Under the pieces are notes generated by a model that saw nothing but the letters and a program-made list of their open reading frames with translations, had not been told where the DNA came from and did no database searches. Of a DNA stretch of 64,000 bases, positions 25,775-38,029 are shown one piece after another (the first letter of the stretch is position 1; each line of letters opens with the position of its first letter). Position numbers and translations under genes: made by a program. Source of the DNA: Macrobrachium rosenbergii (lineage: Eukaryota; Arthropoda; Malacostraca; Decapoda; Palaemonidae); assembly GCF_040412425.1 (NCBI RefSeq), contig NC_089782.1, forward strand, positions 20,643,122 through 20,707,121, read 5' to 3'.

Positions 25775-26045
25775 AAGTTAAGTATATCGTAGTTTTACCA
25801 GACCACTGAGCTGATTAACAGCTCTCCTAGGGCTGGCCCGAAGGATTAGACTTATTTACGTGGCTAAGAACCAACTGGTTACTTAGCAACGGGACTACAG
25901 CTTATTGTGGAATCCGAACCACATTATAGCGAGAAATGAATTTCTATCACCAGAAATAAATTTCTCTAATTCTTCATTAGCTGGCCGGAGACTCGAACTC
26001 GGGCCTAGCGAGTGCTAGCCCACAACTCTACTGACTCGTCCAAAG
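25775..26045 (-). mobile_element. tRNA-derived SINE family S2, full-length-like copy
   Basis: On the minus strand the head reads GGACGAGTCAGTAGAGTTGT, then GGGCTAGCACTCGC and CGAGTTCGAGTCTCCG, with box B at 25990-25998. The conserved body follows: ATGAAGAATTAGAGAAATTT, TTTCTGGTGATAGAAATTCA, GGTTCGGATTCCACAATAAG and GTTCTTAGCCACGTAAATAA. Element order and size match the 47.74 kb copy, which lies in the opposite orientation. Confidence 0.88.
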
Positions 26046-26459
26046 AGGAACTGTCTGGGAAGCAATCATGATATCACTTGTGGTCATGAACCCTACATGA
26101 TAGCACATATTTCTATGGACCCCAACCCCATGATGCCTAAATGTTGAGCACCTTACACGATAACACCTGGGTGTTGGAAACCTCACATGATGACTCCTAT
26201 TGATCAGGAATCCTTTCTGATTTCACGTATGTGCCAGGAACCATCCGTGATGGTTTCTAAATGTCAAGACCCATACTTGATAGCACAAAGTCATGGAGTC
26301 CTTTTTGACAACAGCACTGGGCTGGAACACTATGTGATAACACCTATAAAGAGGTTAGGAATTTAATATCACCAACAGGTCTGGAACAAAGTTTGATAAC
26401 ACCAAGGGCTGAGGAACCATATTTCATAACGCATCTTCAAAAGATAATCAACTCCCATT

Positions 26460-26915
26460 AAATATCAAGACAAAAATGTTACCAGATATCAAACTACACT
26501 AGCCAAATTTTGTATACGATATAGCGTGAATGTTATTACTTGGCAAGGGACAGTTAGATGAGTATAAAAGGCTAACAATCAATAAAAGGTTAATAAACAG
26601 ACAAGACAGACATCAGCGGACAAAAGGCAAGTCTGTATACTATAGTTACACTGGCCGATTGAAAAAAAAATCAGGATGAATTAGAATTAAGCAAAGATCG
26701 ACTCATACAGAAACAAAAATATTTTGACAGCATGCGAATCTCAGGTGTATTATCAGACACTTATTCAGGTGTATTATCAGACACTTATTCATATGTATAT
26801 ATATATATAATACCAGGTATATATATATATATACATATATATTTATACCCTGAGTCTAGAAAGATATATCTATATCTATATATATATATATATATAACAA
26901 GATATATATTACATA

Positions 26916-26972
<57 letters not shown>

Positions 26973-27150
26973 AAGCTTCTGTCACATATTCAGTTCAAGG
27001 GCATTACCTGATATTTAGTCAGGTGATATCAGATATTTACAGACACATCACCAGATATAAATTCTCGAAACATGACGGGCTTTTCTAAAAACGATACAAG
27101 GTAAGATATACATTTCAGTAAAGTCTACCAGATATTTATCCCAGATACAT
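26460..27150. repeat. ACCAGATATTTA-type degenerate array with an embedded (TA)n
   Basis: TTACCAGATATC, GTGATATCAGATATTTACAG, CACCAGATATAAAT and CTACCAGATATTTATCC recur. CAGGTGTATTATCAGACACT followed by TATT is duplicated exactly in tandem at 26741-26788. Interrupted (TA)n occupies 26791-26970. Confidence 0.55.
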
Positions 27151-27221
27151 GATCGCAATGAAAGGTGTTGCTCCCACACGGTATTGATCTATGGGCAGTA
27201 ATAGAACTACTAACTGTCCTT

Positions 27222-27261
27222 CATCTCAGTGCAGAGAGAGAGAGTCACCAGGACATGTCAC

Positions 27262-27314
<53 letters not shown>
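27222..27314. repeat. (GA)n microsatellite
   Basis: Main tract 27265-27314, preceded by a shorter CAGAGAGAGAGAGTCACCAG copy of its left flank. Confidence 0.93.
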
Positions 27315-27317
<3 letters not shown>

Positions 27318-28079
27318 ATATGGCCTGTTGCCTTATTAGAATAACCTATATTCAACTAATTTAAAAACTGAAATGGCAAGGGGTAAACTACGATTTACTT
27401 AAGGGAAAAATACAAATTTTATAGCAAAGAGAATAACAGACAACGATTAGATTTATTAGTGATGTAATAGAGCAGTAAAAGTTTTCTTCATATCAGTCAT
27501 CGAAATACATTTCCTGTACCTCTTCCTCTGCAAGGATTCCACTATTAGTTGAAAAACCTACGTGGTGTTGGTAAGGAAACTGGTTTGTGTTGCTAAAAAA
27601 ATAATGGAAAAACAAAGTACTTCTCAAACAAGTTACTCAAAAGGACGTTAATCATGAAATGATTAGTTTTTATTAGCCTTGCCAGCAATATAGTTGGACG
27701 GCCATAAATTGACTTTTTATGAATTGTAGGGTCCATAAAATAACATGAATATATTACAGTTGGTAAACGATGAAATGTGTTAACTATTTTTTTTAGTTCC
27801 TATAACGGGACCTTTCACCCATTACACAGTATGTCATAAAATGACGGCGTGTTAGTGAGTAATTCTGAAGAAACTCCTTCCGCCATGATGAGAGACAGGC
27901 AGACACACACACACACACACACACACCTGCGAGTAACAATCCCGAGCTTCATTTTTCCACAGGGTTCCAAACAGGAGCATTTCGTAAGTGCCTGGTCGCC
28001 AACCTAAGCACCGTCGTCAGCGCAAATATCCCGGCCCTGATTTCCCTCGGGGCCGCGTGTTTTCGAGGAGAATAGTTAG
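27315..28079. other. Unique sequence with a (CA)n
   Basis: (CA)13 at 27903-27928. Otherwise AT-rich and without a supportable gene. GC content rises from about 27950. Confidence 0.4.
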
Positions 28080-28345
28080 CCCTTAAACCTAGTAGCACAC
28101 CCCTTGATCCCCTGGGGAGCGCACGCAGCACGCCGGTCCCTCCCTCCCGCCACCCACCCCCTACCCTTCCACAACTCCGCCCGCCTAAGAGTCCTCCTTG
28201 GTGAAAACAGCACTCAACTTAATTTGAAAACATCCAGCCAATCAAAGAACGCCTTCTCAGTTTCATCGGTTGGAGTTTTACCCGAAAGCTCGCTCCCCAT
28301 TGGCCAAGACGCTGGTTCGCTCCGAGAGACGGATTTTTATTAGGG
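28080..28345. promoter_or_regulatory. Promoter-like GC-richer island with two CCAAT boxes
   Basis: A C-rich stretch (28127-28190, with CCGCCC at 28176 region) is followed by AGCCAATCAAAG (28234-28245) and an inverted-compatible CCCCATTGGCCAAG (about 28294-28307). The second holds ATTGG and GGCCAA back to back. The base composition contrasts with the AT-rich surroundings. No TATA box or exon can be assigned, so direction is unknown. Confidence 0.35.
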
Positions 28346-28769
28346 TTATGAAGAATTTTTCCCTTACCTGGACGAGCTTTTATGGGCGTGTTTACACGTT
28401 ATCGTCTTAAAAAAGGGACAGGTTGGAAATCACTGGGAAAAAAGGAAGATGGAGGGGAGAGAGAGAGACATGATGCCTCTCGGGTATTTTTGTTTTTCAT
28501 TTCAATGAAAGGACTCGACATCTTCTGAACCAGCCTCTTTAAGTTGCCTGGTTTGTATGATTGTTATTTAAATCGGAGCGGCTCATTACAGACACACTTT
28601 GGGGCTTCATGTATATTTAATCAAAACACAGCAATTCGTTGTCAGATATATCACGGTCCAGACCGCAGTTTATCGCCGGCCTCCAAATCTCCCAAGTATT
28701 TCAGAAACAATGGAACGCGCCACAATCTGTTGAGCATATGATACCTCGGCAGCGTCTCTGACCAATTTC
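28346..28769. other. Unique sequence downstream of the island
   Basis: A 65-codon frame at 28544-28741 has no recognisable domain and no clear splice bounds. Nothing else. Confidence 0.35.
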
Positions 28770-29745
28770 GCTCTCGACTTTTAGACGCAGCGTTCATTCC
28801 CACTTTTATTGACGCAGCGTTCATTCCCACTTTTATTATCCGCTTCCACACTTTCACTTGTGAACGTGCATTTCCACCTTTATTCTTAAGTCCCATTGTC
28901 AAGACCCTTCTCGTTTGCATTTACATTCCGTTTTCACTTTCATTCTGACTTTTGCTTCTCACTTTTATTCCCATTCTCAGATTTTAACATTCACTGCCGC
29001 TTTCATTCGAACCAGCAGTTCACTTCATTCTTTAATTTCATTCCCAGTATTCAAAGTACATATTCCAAATCAGTATTGTTACTTACATTTATACAATATT
29101 TACCTTCAATCTAAAATTTCATTTCCACTTCCATTTCCGGAATATAAATTGGAATGTAAAATTTTGGCCAAAGGTCAAGCCCTGGGACCTTTGAGGTCAT
29201 TCAGCGCTGAAAATGATATTAAACAATTGTTAGGAAAGGGTGGAAAGTAAGATGGGAGGAGGAGAATATGAACGGAGGTACAGTGAAAGGAATGAAAGGG
29301 GTTGCAGCTAGGGGCGGAGAGGACGCTGCAAAGAATGTTGCCTACAGCACACCGTGTGAGGTGCTCTGGTGGCACTGCCTCCTACGGGGACTTCCATTCC
29401 TGACTCATTCCAAATCATCATCATTCCCACCCTCAACCTTCATTCTCGCTTCCACTCTCAAAAATTCTTCTCACCTCCCTTTCTAACTAGCAATTTCATT
29501 GTCAACCTTCATTCTGAAACCCACTTTTCACCTACATTCTGATGTCCATAGGCAAACTCCATTCTCACTTCTATTCTTTGCCGTCAATCATACTTTTATT
29601 AATGACTTTCGCGTCGCCTCAGTTCTCATCCTCCACTCTCAACTATCATTCTCTCACTCCTCTCCATTTGTAACCTTCTGCTTACTCTTATTCCCACCAC
29701 TCGTTCCCGTTTTCATTCTCACTTCCATTCTTGAAAAAGGTATGA
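28770..29745 (+). repeat. Pyrimidine-rich minisatellite (CATTCYCACTTY)n split by a family A insertion
   Basis: CATTCCCACTTTTATT, CATTTCCACCTTTATTC, CATTCTGACTTTTGCTTC, CATTCTCACTTCTATTC and similar 12-24 bp units fill 28770-29130 and again 29395-29740. The family A element sits between the two halves. CGCAGCGTTCATTCCCACTT followed by TTATT is an exact local duplication near 28785/28811. Confidence 0.75.
29135..29392 (+). repeat. Dispersed repeat family A, copy 5
   Basis: GGAATATAAATTGGAATGTA, CAAGCCCTGGGACCTTTGAG, GTCATTCAGCGCTGAAAATG, GAACGGAGGTACAGTGAAAG and GGACGCTGCAAAGAATG, then CACACCGTGTGAGGTGCTCT. It lacks the extra segment of copies 2 and 4 and so groups with copy 1. Confidence 0.85.
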
Positions 29746-29972
29746 TAAGTAAAATTCTTAAGTCTTCCACATTGAGAATTCCATAACGTTGTCCTGAAAA
29801 GCCTAAGTACGAAAGTCCCTAAATTAACCCAAATAATACATCAAGTGACAGCATTGCCAAAACTTTAGAAGCACATCAATCTAGTTTGTAATTTTTTTAT
29901 TAATTTGCAAACTATGATTTATCGATAAAATTATGCAATGACACATACACACATATATACATGCACACACAC

Positions 29973-30082
<110 letters not shown>

Positions 30083-30529
30083 CCCTTATATAACTCTTCA
30101 CACAGTCATGTTACACATCAACTTGCGAATCGCTTTCAGATACCTGACTTTTGTGTTCAATTAACGATATTTTGAAAAGGGTAAATTACAATCGATTTTA
30201 AGGAAATGACTACCTAAATACAAGTATTTATTTTTCTTAGGAACACGAATAATAAAACTGCTGAAAAGTTATCATTTGCATGCCAAAGCAAATTGAGTAG
30301 TTCCTGTTAACCGAAATGTGGATCTATTAGTTAAGCATATCAAAACTGACATGCAGAGACATACTGATTTTAAATGTATCAAATATATACGCACTCGATA
30401 CCATGGAAACAACATTGGTTCTCATTTACAAATTCTTATATAACCATTAAATGTCTTTACATTTACACTGATTTATATAACTTGTCTAAAAGAGAGACAT
30501 TAGAAGCCTCGAAAATCATGAAAACCCTT
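30083..30529. other. AT-rich unique sequence
   Basis: Nothing supportable. Confidence 0.4.
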
Positions 30530-31010
30530 AAAATACCACTAACCCCAGAGATACTCAGCTGACCTATAAGATGCTAATCTTATAAACTGAAATGTCATAA
30601 CTTGGGTAAGAAATGGCTTCACATATTCTTGTAAGAAATATTTCTTAAAGAAATCGTAAGTTTTCCCTTAAATACTTGAATACTTTAAGGATCTAAGTCA
30701 CAAAATGAAGATTACCGAAGGAAAAAAAATAACCCTTGGCTGAGTACTGACCTTGGAAGGTGCTTAAACAACCAAATCCTACAAGACACGTACAGAGATG
30801 ATGTCTGGATTTCCTAAAGATCCTAATTTACAAAAAGACTTCTGATTCCTTAAATACCCAATTTACAGATAAAAAAAAAAATACTGAATTACTTAATGAT
30901 CTCAACACAGATAAAAGTACTTCCAAATCCTAAACAATTTTAAAAACAACGAATTTCAAAATGCCTCTAATCCCCACGCCCCCAAAATACCCCATCTTAA
31001 CCTGAATAAG
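30530..31010 (+). repeat. Degenerate AT-rich minisatellite
   Basis: CTTAAATACTTGAATACT, CCTTAAATACCCAATTTACA, ATTACTTAATGATCTCAACA and CAAATCCTAAACAATTTTAA blocks repeat about every 40-60 bp with CACAAAATGA/ACAGATAAAA spacers. Confidence 0.4.
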
Positions 31011-32299
31011 AACTGACATTAGGAGCCCGGGAAAATAATCACATCCTGTAAATGGTAGCTAACTTACCTTTGTATTGATCCATAGCGACTCTTCATTGGA
31101 TACAGAGCTTTCCAGAAGAAGCCGAAACCAAATGAAAAACAAGGAATAATTTACACATGATGCTTTAGGCATCACCATCAATGAATCACTGAAAATTCTT
31201 TAGAGAAAGAAATGAACTCTACACCAATTATGGACGACTTCTGACGTCAATAAAGACACATAAGGCAACACTATTCTTCGGCATTCTTCTGGAGAGTCTC
31301 TTCGTTATATCGTGTGTAATGGCCAGTTTTCTACAGATGCATGCAAACAGCAGATAATATAATAAAAGACAATACTATGTAAGGCGTCACAGTTCGCAAC
31401 ACTTCTTGACACCGTTCACGAAAACTGAAAGCACTATCGAGGAAGTAACAATTATATTACATATATATTTTTCATTATATATATATATATATATATATGC
31501 ATAAATTATTACATTTTACCAGTACTTGGATCAACCCGTAAACGCCAAAAATCAAAACCATGCGTGACCTTCAACCGGGAAATGTCTACCGAGATAATCC
31601 TTGCACGTAACTCTGCAAGTTCAGTACGAAGAAAACATGCAGGCGCAGCTTCGATGGAGAGAAAAAAACTTCCTATAAAACGTATGAAAAACGCCACCAG
31701 AAAAAAATATCAGCGTGGTTTTGGTACATCAAAAACAAAGGCATATACTACATTCCGTCAAAACGCCGGAGATAACATTGAGTTTGCCATAATTGTTCAT
31801 TTAAAAAAATGCACAAAAAAAAATATTAAATAAATCAATTCTGGCTATACAACACGATATATAGGTACTCACCTACCGACGATTATGAGACGAGCACGTC
31901 TGCAAAGAGACGGAAAAGAAGAAAAAAGTTAAACTTGACCCAAGACATTTCCTAATTACAAAGCAGTTAAGAACAATTGATATTTCTTAAGAAAGTTATA
32001 CAAAATAACAGCGATGTACGAAATCTTACTCCAGACAGCTTTTATTTGCTTCCATTAATAATGTGTATTCCGACAAAGAAAATGAGAATAATTTTATATT
32101 ACTGTGTTAAATATGGCGATCCCTACAAAAAAAAATGCTCCTGATCAACTTTCACAACAGTGATAAATCTGAGATTAATATCTGCGGGGTTAAAATGAAA
32201 TGTTCTTAACAGTAACAATATTAATTCCATGCTCGAAGAGAGATTTATTGAAAGAAAACGGAGAAACTGCAAGATATACTTCCTTTTCCTTACCATCAC

Positions 32300-32300
<1 letters not shown>
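31011..32300. other. Unique sequence, short (TA)n at 31475-31498
   Basis: A Lys/Arg-rich 89-codon frame (31564-31833) has a competing antisense frame of 62 codons and no splice or promoter context. I do not call either. Confidence 0.35.

Positions 32301-32368
<68 letters not shown>
32301..32368. repeat. (GA)n microsatellite
   Basis: Uninterrupted GA for about 68 bp. Confidence 0.96.
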
Positions 32369-32370
<2 letters not shown>

Positions 32371-34305
32371 TTAACACCCACGATCTTGGTTATGATCGTG
32401 TTAATGTTACACAAAACGCACACTAAACATCTGCCTTGACTTACACAGACTTATGGTTTAACAACCCTTATGCTCATCGCATATTATGTGTATTAAATGT
32501 AAATAAAAAATGGTTTAACCTTATTGTAAGCGAGAGTAGCGATGAGTGATAAGGGGCGGAAACTAACAAGAGATATGCTACCTCCTTGGAAGATTCACAG
32601 AAAGGAACAAAGGAACAACAGATTTAATGGCTGTCGATTAGTCTTATAGAGTTAACTTTCGAGAGCAAGGTTAGCAAATTTGTAAACAGGCCTCCCTTTC
32701 CCAAATAACCCCAGATCAGGAACAATACTCATCTTAACGGAATCATGACAGATCGTTTCATATTTGGTAACGAAACATCATCAAGTAGCTTCATCGAAAT
32801 AAGAAAATAAAAAAAAATAGGGAGAGGCTGTTGATGGTTCTCACCCCAAAAGAAGCTAAAGGGTCACCTGAAACAGAAGTTACAGGAATCTCAAAAGATC
32901 GAAGCAGGGTGTCTGGTCAGAAACGAAAGACCTAGTGGTCACTACCATAACAACTGCCTATGCCCCACACTTTGCTTTCTAATGTATTTAATGCTGTCTT
33001 TATCCAGGCCCTACTTCTAAACCAAAGGGTTTTAGGCTATCATTCCCATTCCCAAACAGAACTGACGTCTATACCGCAACACGTGCAAACCATATTAACG
33101 TTCAGGGTGGCAATCATAAAATTAAATGTCATACAACACCGTTAGCACTTCAATGGTCGACCTCTAATGAAACCAATGTAGTCCAGACGACGTTGGGACA
33201 TGCAATGAGAAGCAAGTAACCTCATCTAACATCACCGTTTCGAAACTAGCTAAAGAGTTTGGAGTCTGACTTAAACGACAATGGAACACAATAAGAACGA
33301 GAAACCAAAGGACAGAGGAAATGTACGACCATAAATGGAAGGAGAAAGGAGCTCAAGGAAAGGAAGATAAACTGGAGCAGACAAAGCCAGTGGATGATGA
33401 GAAACGTTACGCTAACTCTCGGTTCTTAGCAAGTCTTTGGAGTTGAGATTGCTAGACCTATCTGCCCTTGCACTCCGAGGCTGACTAACAGTCGACTACC
33501 TAGTACACCAAATTTACTGCTCAAGTCGAATGAACTATATTTGGAATAAACGGAAAATGCATATACAAGGTGTCTAAATACAAGATCACTGAAATAACCA
33601 TTTAAGGATCATCTAATCACTCACCTCTCTTGATCGACGTGGCAGGGACAGACTAGTGCGCTGACTCAAATAGTTTCAAGGCTGTATTTTTAGCCAATTC
33701 ATATATGTAACGCGAATCTGGAAAAAGAAAGATGAATTTATTACGAGTTTGTGTTTATGATAAGTTAATATTTTCTGCATATTGATGTAGCAGTTAATAG
33801 TGGACTGCGCTGAAATATTTCAAAATAATACATACATTTAAAATAACGCTGGATTAGTTACGAGGTAATGGTACTTTCTACAAACTGACGGCCTGGTTAA
33901 AAAAAAGTTCATTTATGTTTCATAGAGATTCAATAACTGCTAAATGATGAAGGTAATGTATTAAAAAAAAAAAAAACAGCGGAAAATGAAGATCAGTACA
34001 GCACTGGAGTGAAATTTAAAATTCCATGGGATTAATAACGAGATTTTATTGTATATTGATGATGACGTTAATAGGGGGTCTGGGTGAAGTATTTCAAAAG
34101 CAGTGTAATAAAGGAATGATGAACAATAAATTTTGAAAAAAGATACCCGTTAAGATTTTGAATATATGTTCATAATGATAGGTTCACATCGATATACTAC
34201 CTTATTTACTTATTTAAAGAACCTGTGACAGAATGGAAAGCAAACTTCATCGTTAACAGTTTAATAAACAAAATAAAAAAAAATTACCAACAGAAAGCTC
34301 ACTAG
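32369..34305. other. About 1.9 kb of unique AT-rich sequence
   Basis: No array, SINE or exon recognised. A 14-base poly(A) lies near 33963. Confidence 0.4.
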
Positions 34306-34330
34306 TACAGAGAGAGAGAGAGAGAGAGGA
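34306..34330. repeat. Short (GA)n microsatellite
   Basis: About 12 GA units. A CTCTCTCTCTC tract lies 60 bp further at 34389-34401, giving a small inverted pair. Confidence 0.9.
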
Positions 34331-34419
34331 GAATTGTGAAAAATATATTCTGCCGACATATTTCCAAGGCATCAAAACTCAAATACTCTATCTCTCTCTC
34401 TCGCATCATGCAAATATAT

Positions 34420-35400
34420 GTATCTTCTACTTTCGGGTAAAAGTGGACTGAAATCCCTTCAACCTTGCAGGAATTGCCATGACAAATCAACTGTGACAAG
34501 ACAGATGATCACCCTTCATGTACATATATGATGATGGTCTAGCTTTAGACTAACTTTATCTAAAATCCCCTAAAACCATATAGGAGGAATTGCAATTATA
34601 AGATAACTGTGACATATTAGTTAGAAGTTCACGGTTTAAATTGCATATCTTGGTGTCGTCTAAATGCTTTATAGTGGAGTATGCATGCCAAGAAGGAAGA
34701 CTTGATTAAAATCTATACGTTATGGCAAAGGCACCAAAGACTAATGGGCAATTTCTCTTCATGCACATACAAGCACTTAAGCCTACAGCTGTATTAGTTT
34801 GACCTGAAATTCATTCAACACTGCAGGAGGAATTGCAATGGCAAGGTAAGGGTGACAGACCAACTGATAGCTAGACAGTTGGAAGGACGGACTGGCAGCC
34901 GGATGAACTAACGGAAGGAAAACTTCATTACTGACGTACTCTAGTTAATTATAAAGTCTTTTAATTCAAAATTATAATGAAAGCTGAAGTTGCGTGCAGA
35001 CATACAAACTGATGGATGATATCCATTCTGGCACACGTGTGTGATGGCGTATCTTTGTAACAGGGTTTATTGAAATACCCTCAACCATTGAGATAGCGGT
35101 ATTATAACAAGTGTGACAGAAACAGTAGTGAAACACTGACGGACAGAAAGCTGGGCGATCTCACTTAAGGCACATCTGTGCATGGTGGTCTACCTTTGTA
35201 TCACGTATGAATGATCCTTTCATCCACGTAAGAGTAGCGGTATCAAGGCAAGTGTAGCTGACACACCAACAGACCGATGGATGATTTTCCTTCACGCACA
35301 CAGATGCATGATAGACTACCTTTGCACCAAGTTGGACTAAATTACTTTTAACTGCGTAGGAGGCTTTGCACATACTAACCGGCAGGCAAACAGATAGACA
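34420..35400 (+). repeat. Ancient tandem repeat, about 120-250 bp units, six recognisable copies
   Basis: The anchors are CTGAAATCCCTTCAACCTTG, then CAGGAATTGCCATGACAA..CTGTGACA (34450). Diverged equivalents lie near 34560 (GGAGGAATTGCAATTATAAG), 34805 (GGAGGAATTGCAATGGCAAG), 35070, 35215 and 35335 (GGAGGCTTTGCACATACTAA). A second anchor, CTTCATGYACATA..GATG..CTA, precedes each copy. Confidence 0.65.
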
Positions 35401-35537
35401 CGAAGAGAATACACGAAGACAGCAGGTGGGGCAGGGGTGCTATATGCCTATACTTCCCCTGTCTTTGCTGCCATGGAGCTAATCACAGCCAAGTCGTCTA
35501 ATCTTGAAAACGTACATACACACATACACCACACACG

Positions 35538-35540
<3 letters not shown>

Positions 35541-35614
<74 letters not shown>

Positions 35615-35621
35615 ATATAAA
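35541..35621. repeat. (TA)n microsatellite
   Basis: TA with one TTA phase shift near 35603. Flanked by CACACAC on the left and TATGTATGTGTG on the right. Confidence 0.96.
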
Positions 35622-36376
35622 TAATGTATGTATGTGTGTAGCGCATGCGTATGGATGAGGAAAAGTCTGAATCAAAGAATCTCAAATTAAAATGTAAATG
35701 AAGAGACCCGGCCCAAAGTAAATGCATAGCGGGCCATACAACAGTTTGAAGACTGGTGTATGTGGATAATGAGTGAGTGGAAAGGTTTTAGTGTAGCGTT
35801 CGAGAGGGAAGTTACTACTGAGTACGTAAAGAGAGAGGAGGAAGAGAGGAGGCCAAAGTGGTTGAGGTGAGAGACACCAGAGCTGAGACATTAAAAGAGA
35901 GATGCTACCATACGAAGGGTGCGACTAAGTTACTGATGTGGGATTGTAAGGTGTCGGAATGGGGTTAATGGTTCTGTTCCAACGTATAAGGGTAAAGGTG
36001 TCAGGTGACTTAGAATTATAGGGCATAATATTGCTTAACATACCAGAGAGGGGAATTATCCCTGTGGAGGGCTGTACATAAAACCAAATGAAACCATGAA
36101 GGCTATGAAGTACCGGCATCCTTAGTTATATTTGTTAGGTACTATAGGCCTAATAGTTCTTTCCTTCCACCAAAAAAAAAAAAAAAAAACCTGGTTTCTT
36201 ACTGGGGTGACAGACATATCGTACGATACAAAAGGGACTGGGAAGGGGTCAGTTGTGTATCGGAACAGAATAAATGCAGTTCATGGTGTGCATGAATATT
36301 TACTGTGTCAGGCACCACAATAATGGACGAATGGAACGCAAAACTTGGTAATAAAAAGTTATATGTAAAAATGAAT

Positions 36377-36381
<5 letters not shown>
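35622..36381. other. Unique sequence, no gene seen
   Basis: G-rich relative to neighbours at 35750-35900 (GAGAGAGGAGGAAGAGAGGA). A poly(A) run of about 18 lies at 36172-36189. No exon supported. Confidence 0.35.

Positions 36382-36434
<53 letters not shown>
36382..36434. repeat. (GA)n microsatellite
   Basis: Uninterrupted GA for about 53 bp. Confidence 0.96.
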
Positions 36435-36436
<2 letters not shown>

Positions 36437-36837
36437 CTTTAACCTTGCTAAGTTACTACGGTAAAACGTTTGGCGCTGTTGAAGACATCAGGAAATATAT
36501 CAGGAAATATATACGTAATATACACCAAACCTAATTTACGTTTACAGTATGTTTCGTTTATGTCACCGATCTGATGTATACATGCAATTTTGAAACTTGA
36601 TGCTTCATGATAACACGTAAACGACAGCTCTTGTTTATACAGATATTATTACATATACACTAGTATTCATTTAAGCGGTTCCTTATACGATATAAACTAG
36701 TGCACAGTTGTTCACTGTTCAGTCAACATCCACTCACGGACCTACATCAACTTTTTTTACTGCAAGTATTTGAACCTGAAATTTACCGTTCTCATCTGAG
36801 CATGCTTCTGTTACAAATCGGTAAAAAGCCAGGAGTT

Positions 36838-37366
36838 ACTGCAGAGTAAAGGATCAGGGCTACTGTAGGCCTAGTATGCATTTCTGTAGTAAGCACTTCT
36901 GTGGGAACATGACCTAACCAGACATACCTTTACCAAACCTCGGACGCCGCGTCCTAACCTACCGGGGTAGGGGGCTTTCGTCCCCCTGGATCCGCCCACC
37001 AAGTAATTCGTGACTCAAGCGATTGCAGAGTAAGAGGCAGGGCTACTGCAGGCCTTGTAGGCATTTCAGGGGGCAGATGACCTAACCAGATTTACCTTTA
37101 CCTAACCTAACCTCGGACGCCATGTCCTAACCTAGCTGGGGGAGGTTTTTGCCCCCTTGGATACCCCCCCCCCCAAGTAATTTGCAACCTGACCGATTGC
37201 AGTATAAGGGGTCAGGGTTTGCCTAGCAGTCATTTCTGTAGTAGGCTTTACAGGGGTAATATGACCTAACCAGACTTACCTTACCAAACCTAGCCTCTGA
37301 TGCCATGTCCTAACCTGGAGGCTTCGCCTCCGTGGACCCCCCAAGTAATTCTGCCCAGGGAGCAAT
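36838..37366 (+). repeat. Triplicated 165-180 bp unit with CCTAACC cores
   Basis: Three tandem copies start near 36838, 37023 and 37197. Each contains GCAG(AG)TAA..GGGTCAGGG-like sequence, GGCATTTC/GCATTTCTGTAGTA, ATGACCTAACCAGAC, TTACC(T)AACCTAACCTC, GACGCCATGTCCTAACCT and CCAAGTAATT. The third copy is shortest. A G/C hairpin, CCGGGGTAGGGGGCTTTCGT (with CCCCCTGG after it), occurs in copy 1 and a shrunken version GGAGGCTTCGCCTCC in copy 3. The CCTAACCTAACC motif resembles the arthropod telomeric TTAGG complement, but runs are too short to be telomere. Confidence 0.8.
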
Positions 37367-38029
37367 TAAAGTAATAGAAATCTTATACAATTAAGCGGCC
37401 TACTTTAAATATAAAGTGTTATACTATAGGCCTAAAAGCCGTAGCAGCCAAATGCATCCTTTCTGAATGAAAAACATTTTAAGTAAAATTTGCGTCCACA
37501 AATTATAGTCAAGTATATGAATATACGATAAAAAAAAAACGAAAACCACATTAACCTTGTAGTGAATGTGAATAATTTCTCGTTCAATTCCAAACTACGT
37601 GACGTTACTGGTGTTACCGACCACTATGCTAAAAACTTGGTAGCCATTGCATTTTGAAAATGTGATGCGGGCAAGAGACTTAAACGATGTATGTACTACT
37701 GGAGGTCTTTGTCTTCGAAATTCTCTAATATAATATAAAACATGAATAACATAAAATATTGCTATATACACTACCTGCAATGTCCTCGAACCTGCTACCA
37801 ACGGTCATTCCCGCCACAAGTTAGGGCACTTTTAAACACGCTCACTAAGAAAATCGAACACCATTTTCTTGCTATACAGAATCGATACGACCAAGTAGAA
37901 TATCACCAGATAATACGAACCGGCATCGACAAACAACTCCTGGTGACTAAAAAAAAAAACTAAACGCGTAATTAGAAGCCAAACCGCACCAGCCGTAACT
38001 CCCTCCCTTCTTGAAACACGCATAAAAGA
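37367..38029. other. Unique sequence upstream of the promoter-like segment
   Basis: No array or SINE. Short antisense frames (37595-37801, 37832-38023) lack domains. If the promoter is bidirectional, a minus-strand leader would lie here, but I see no clear donor. Confidence 0.35.

Larger units (their letters stand above)
24090..26445 (+). repeat. Old degenerate minisatellite, about 35-40 bp period, interrupted by SINEs
   Basis: Units have the form GGAACCTTACATGATAACAC followed by CTAGAGGTTGGG-like sequence. Examples are at about 24340, 24820, 25090-25260, 25660-25750 and 26060-26410. ATGATRACACC and GGAANCCTT anchors recur throughout. Family A copies and an S2 SINE lie inside, so the array predates them. 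Confidence 0.7.

Noticed and set aside
36900..37330. CCTAACC blocks as an interstitial telomere
   Set aside because: Runs are only two or three units, lie in a larger 180-bp repeat, and are interrupted by unrelated GC-rich sequence.
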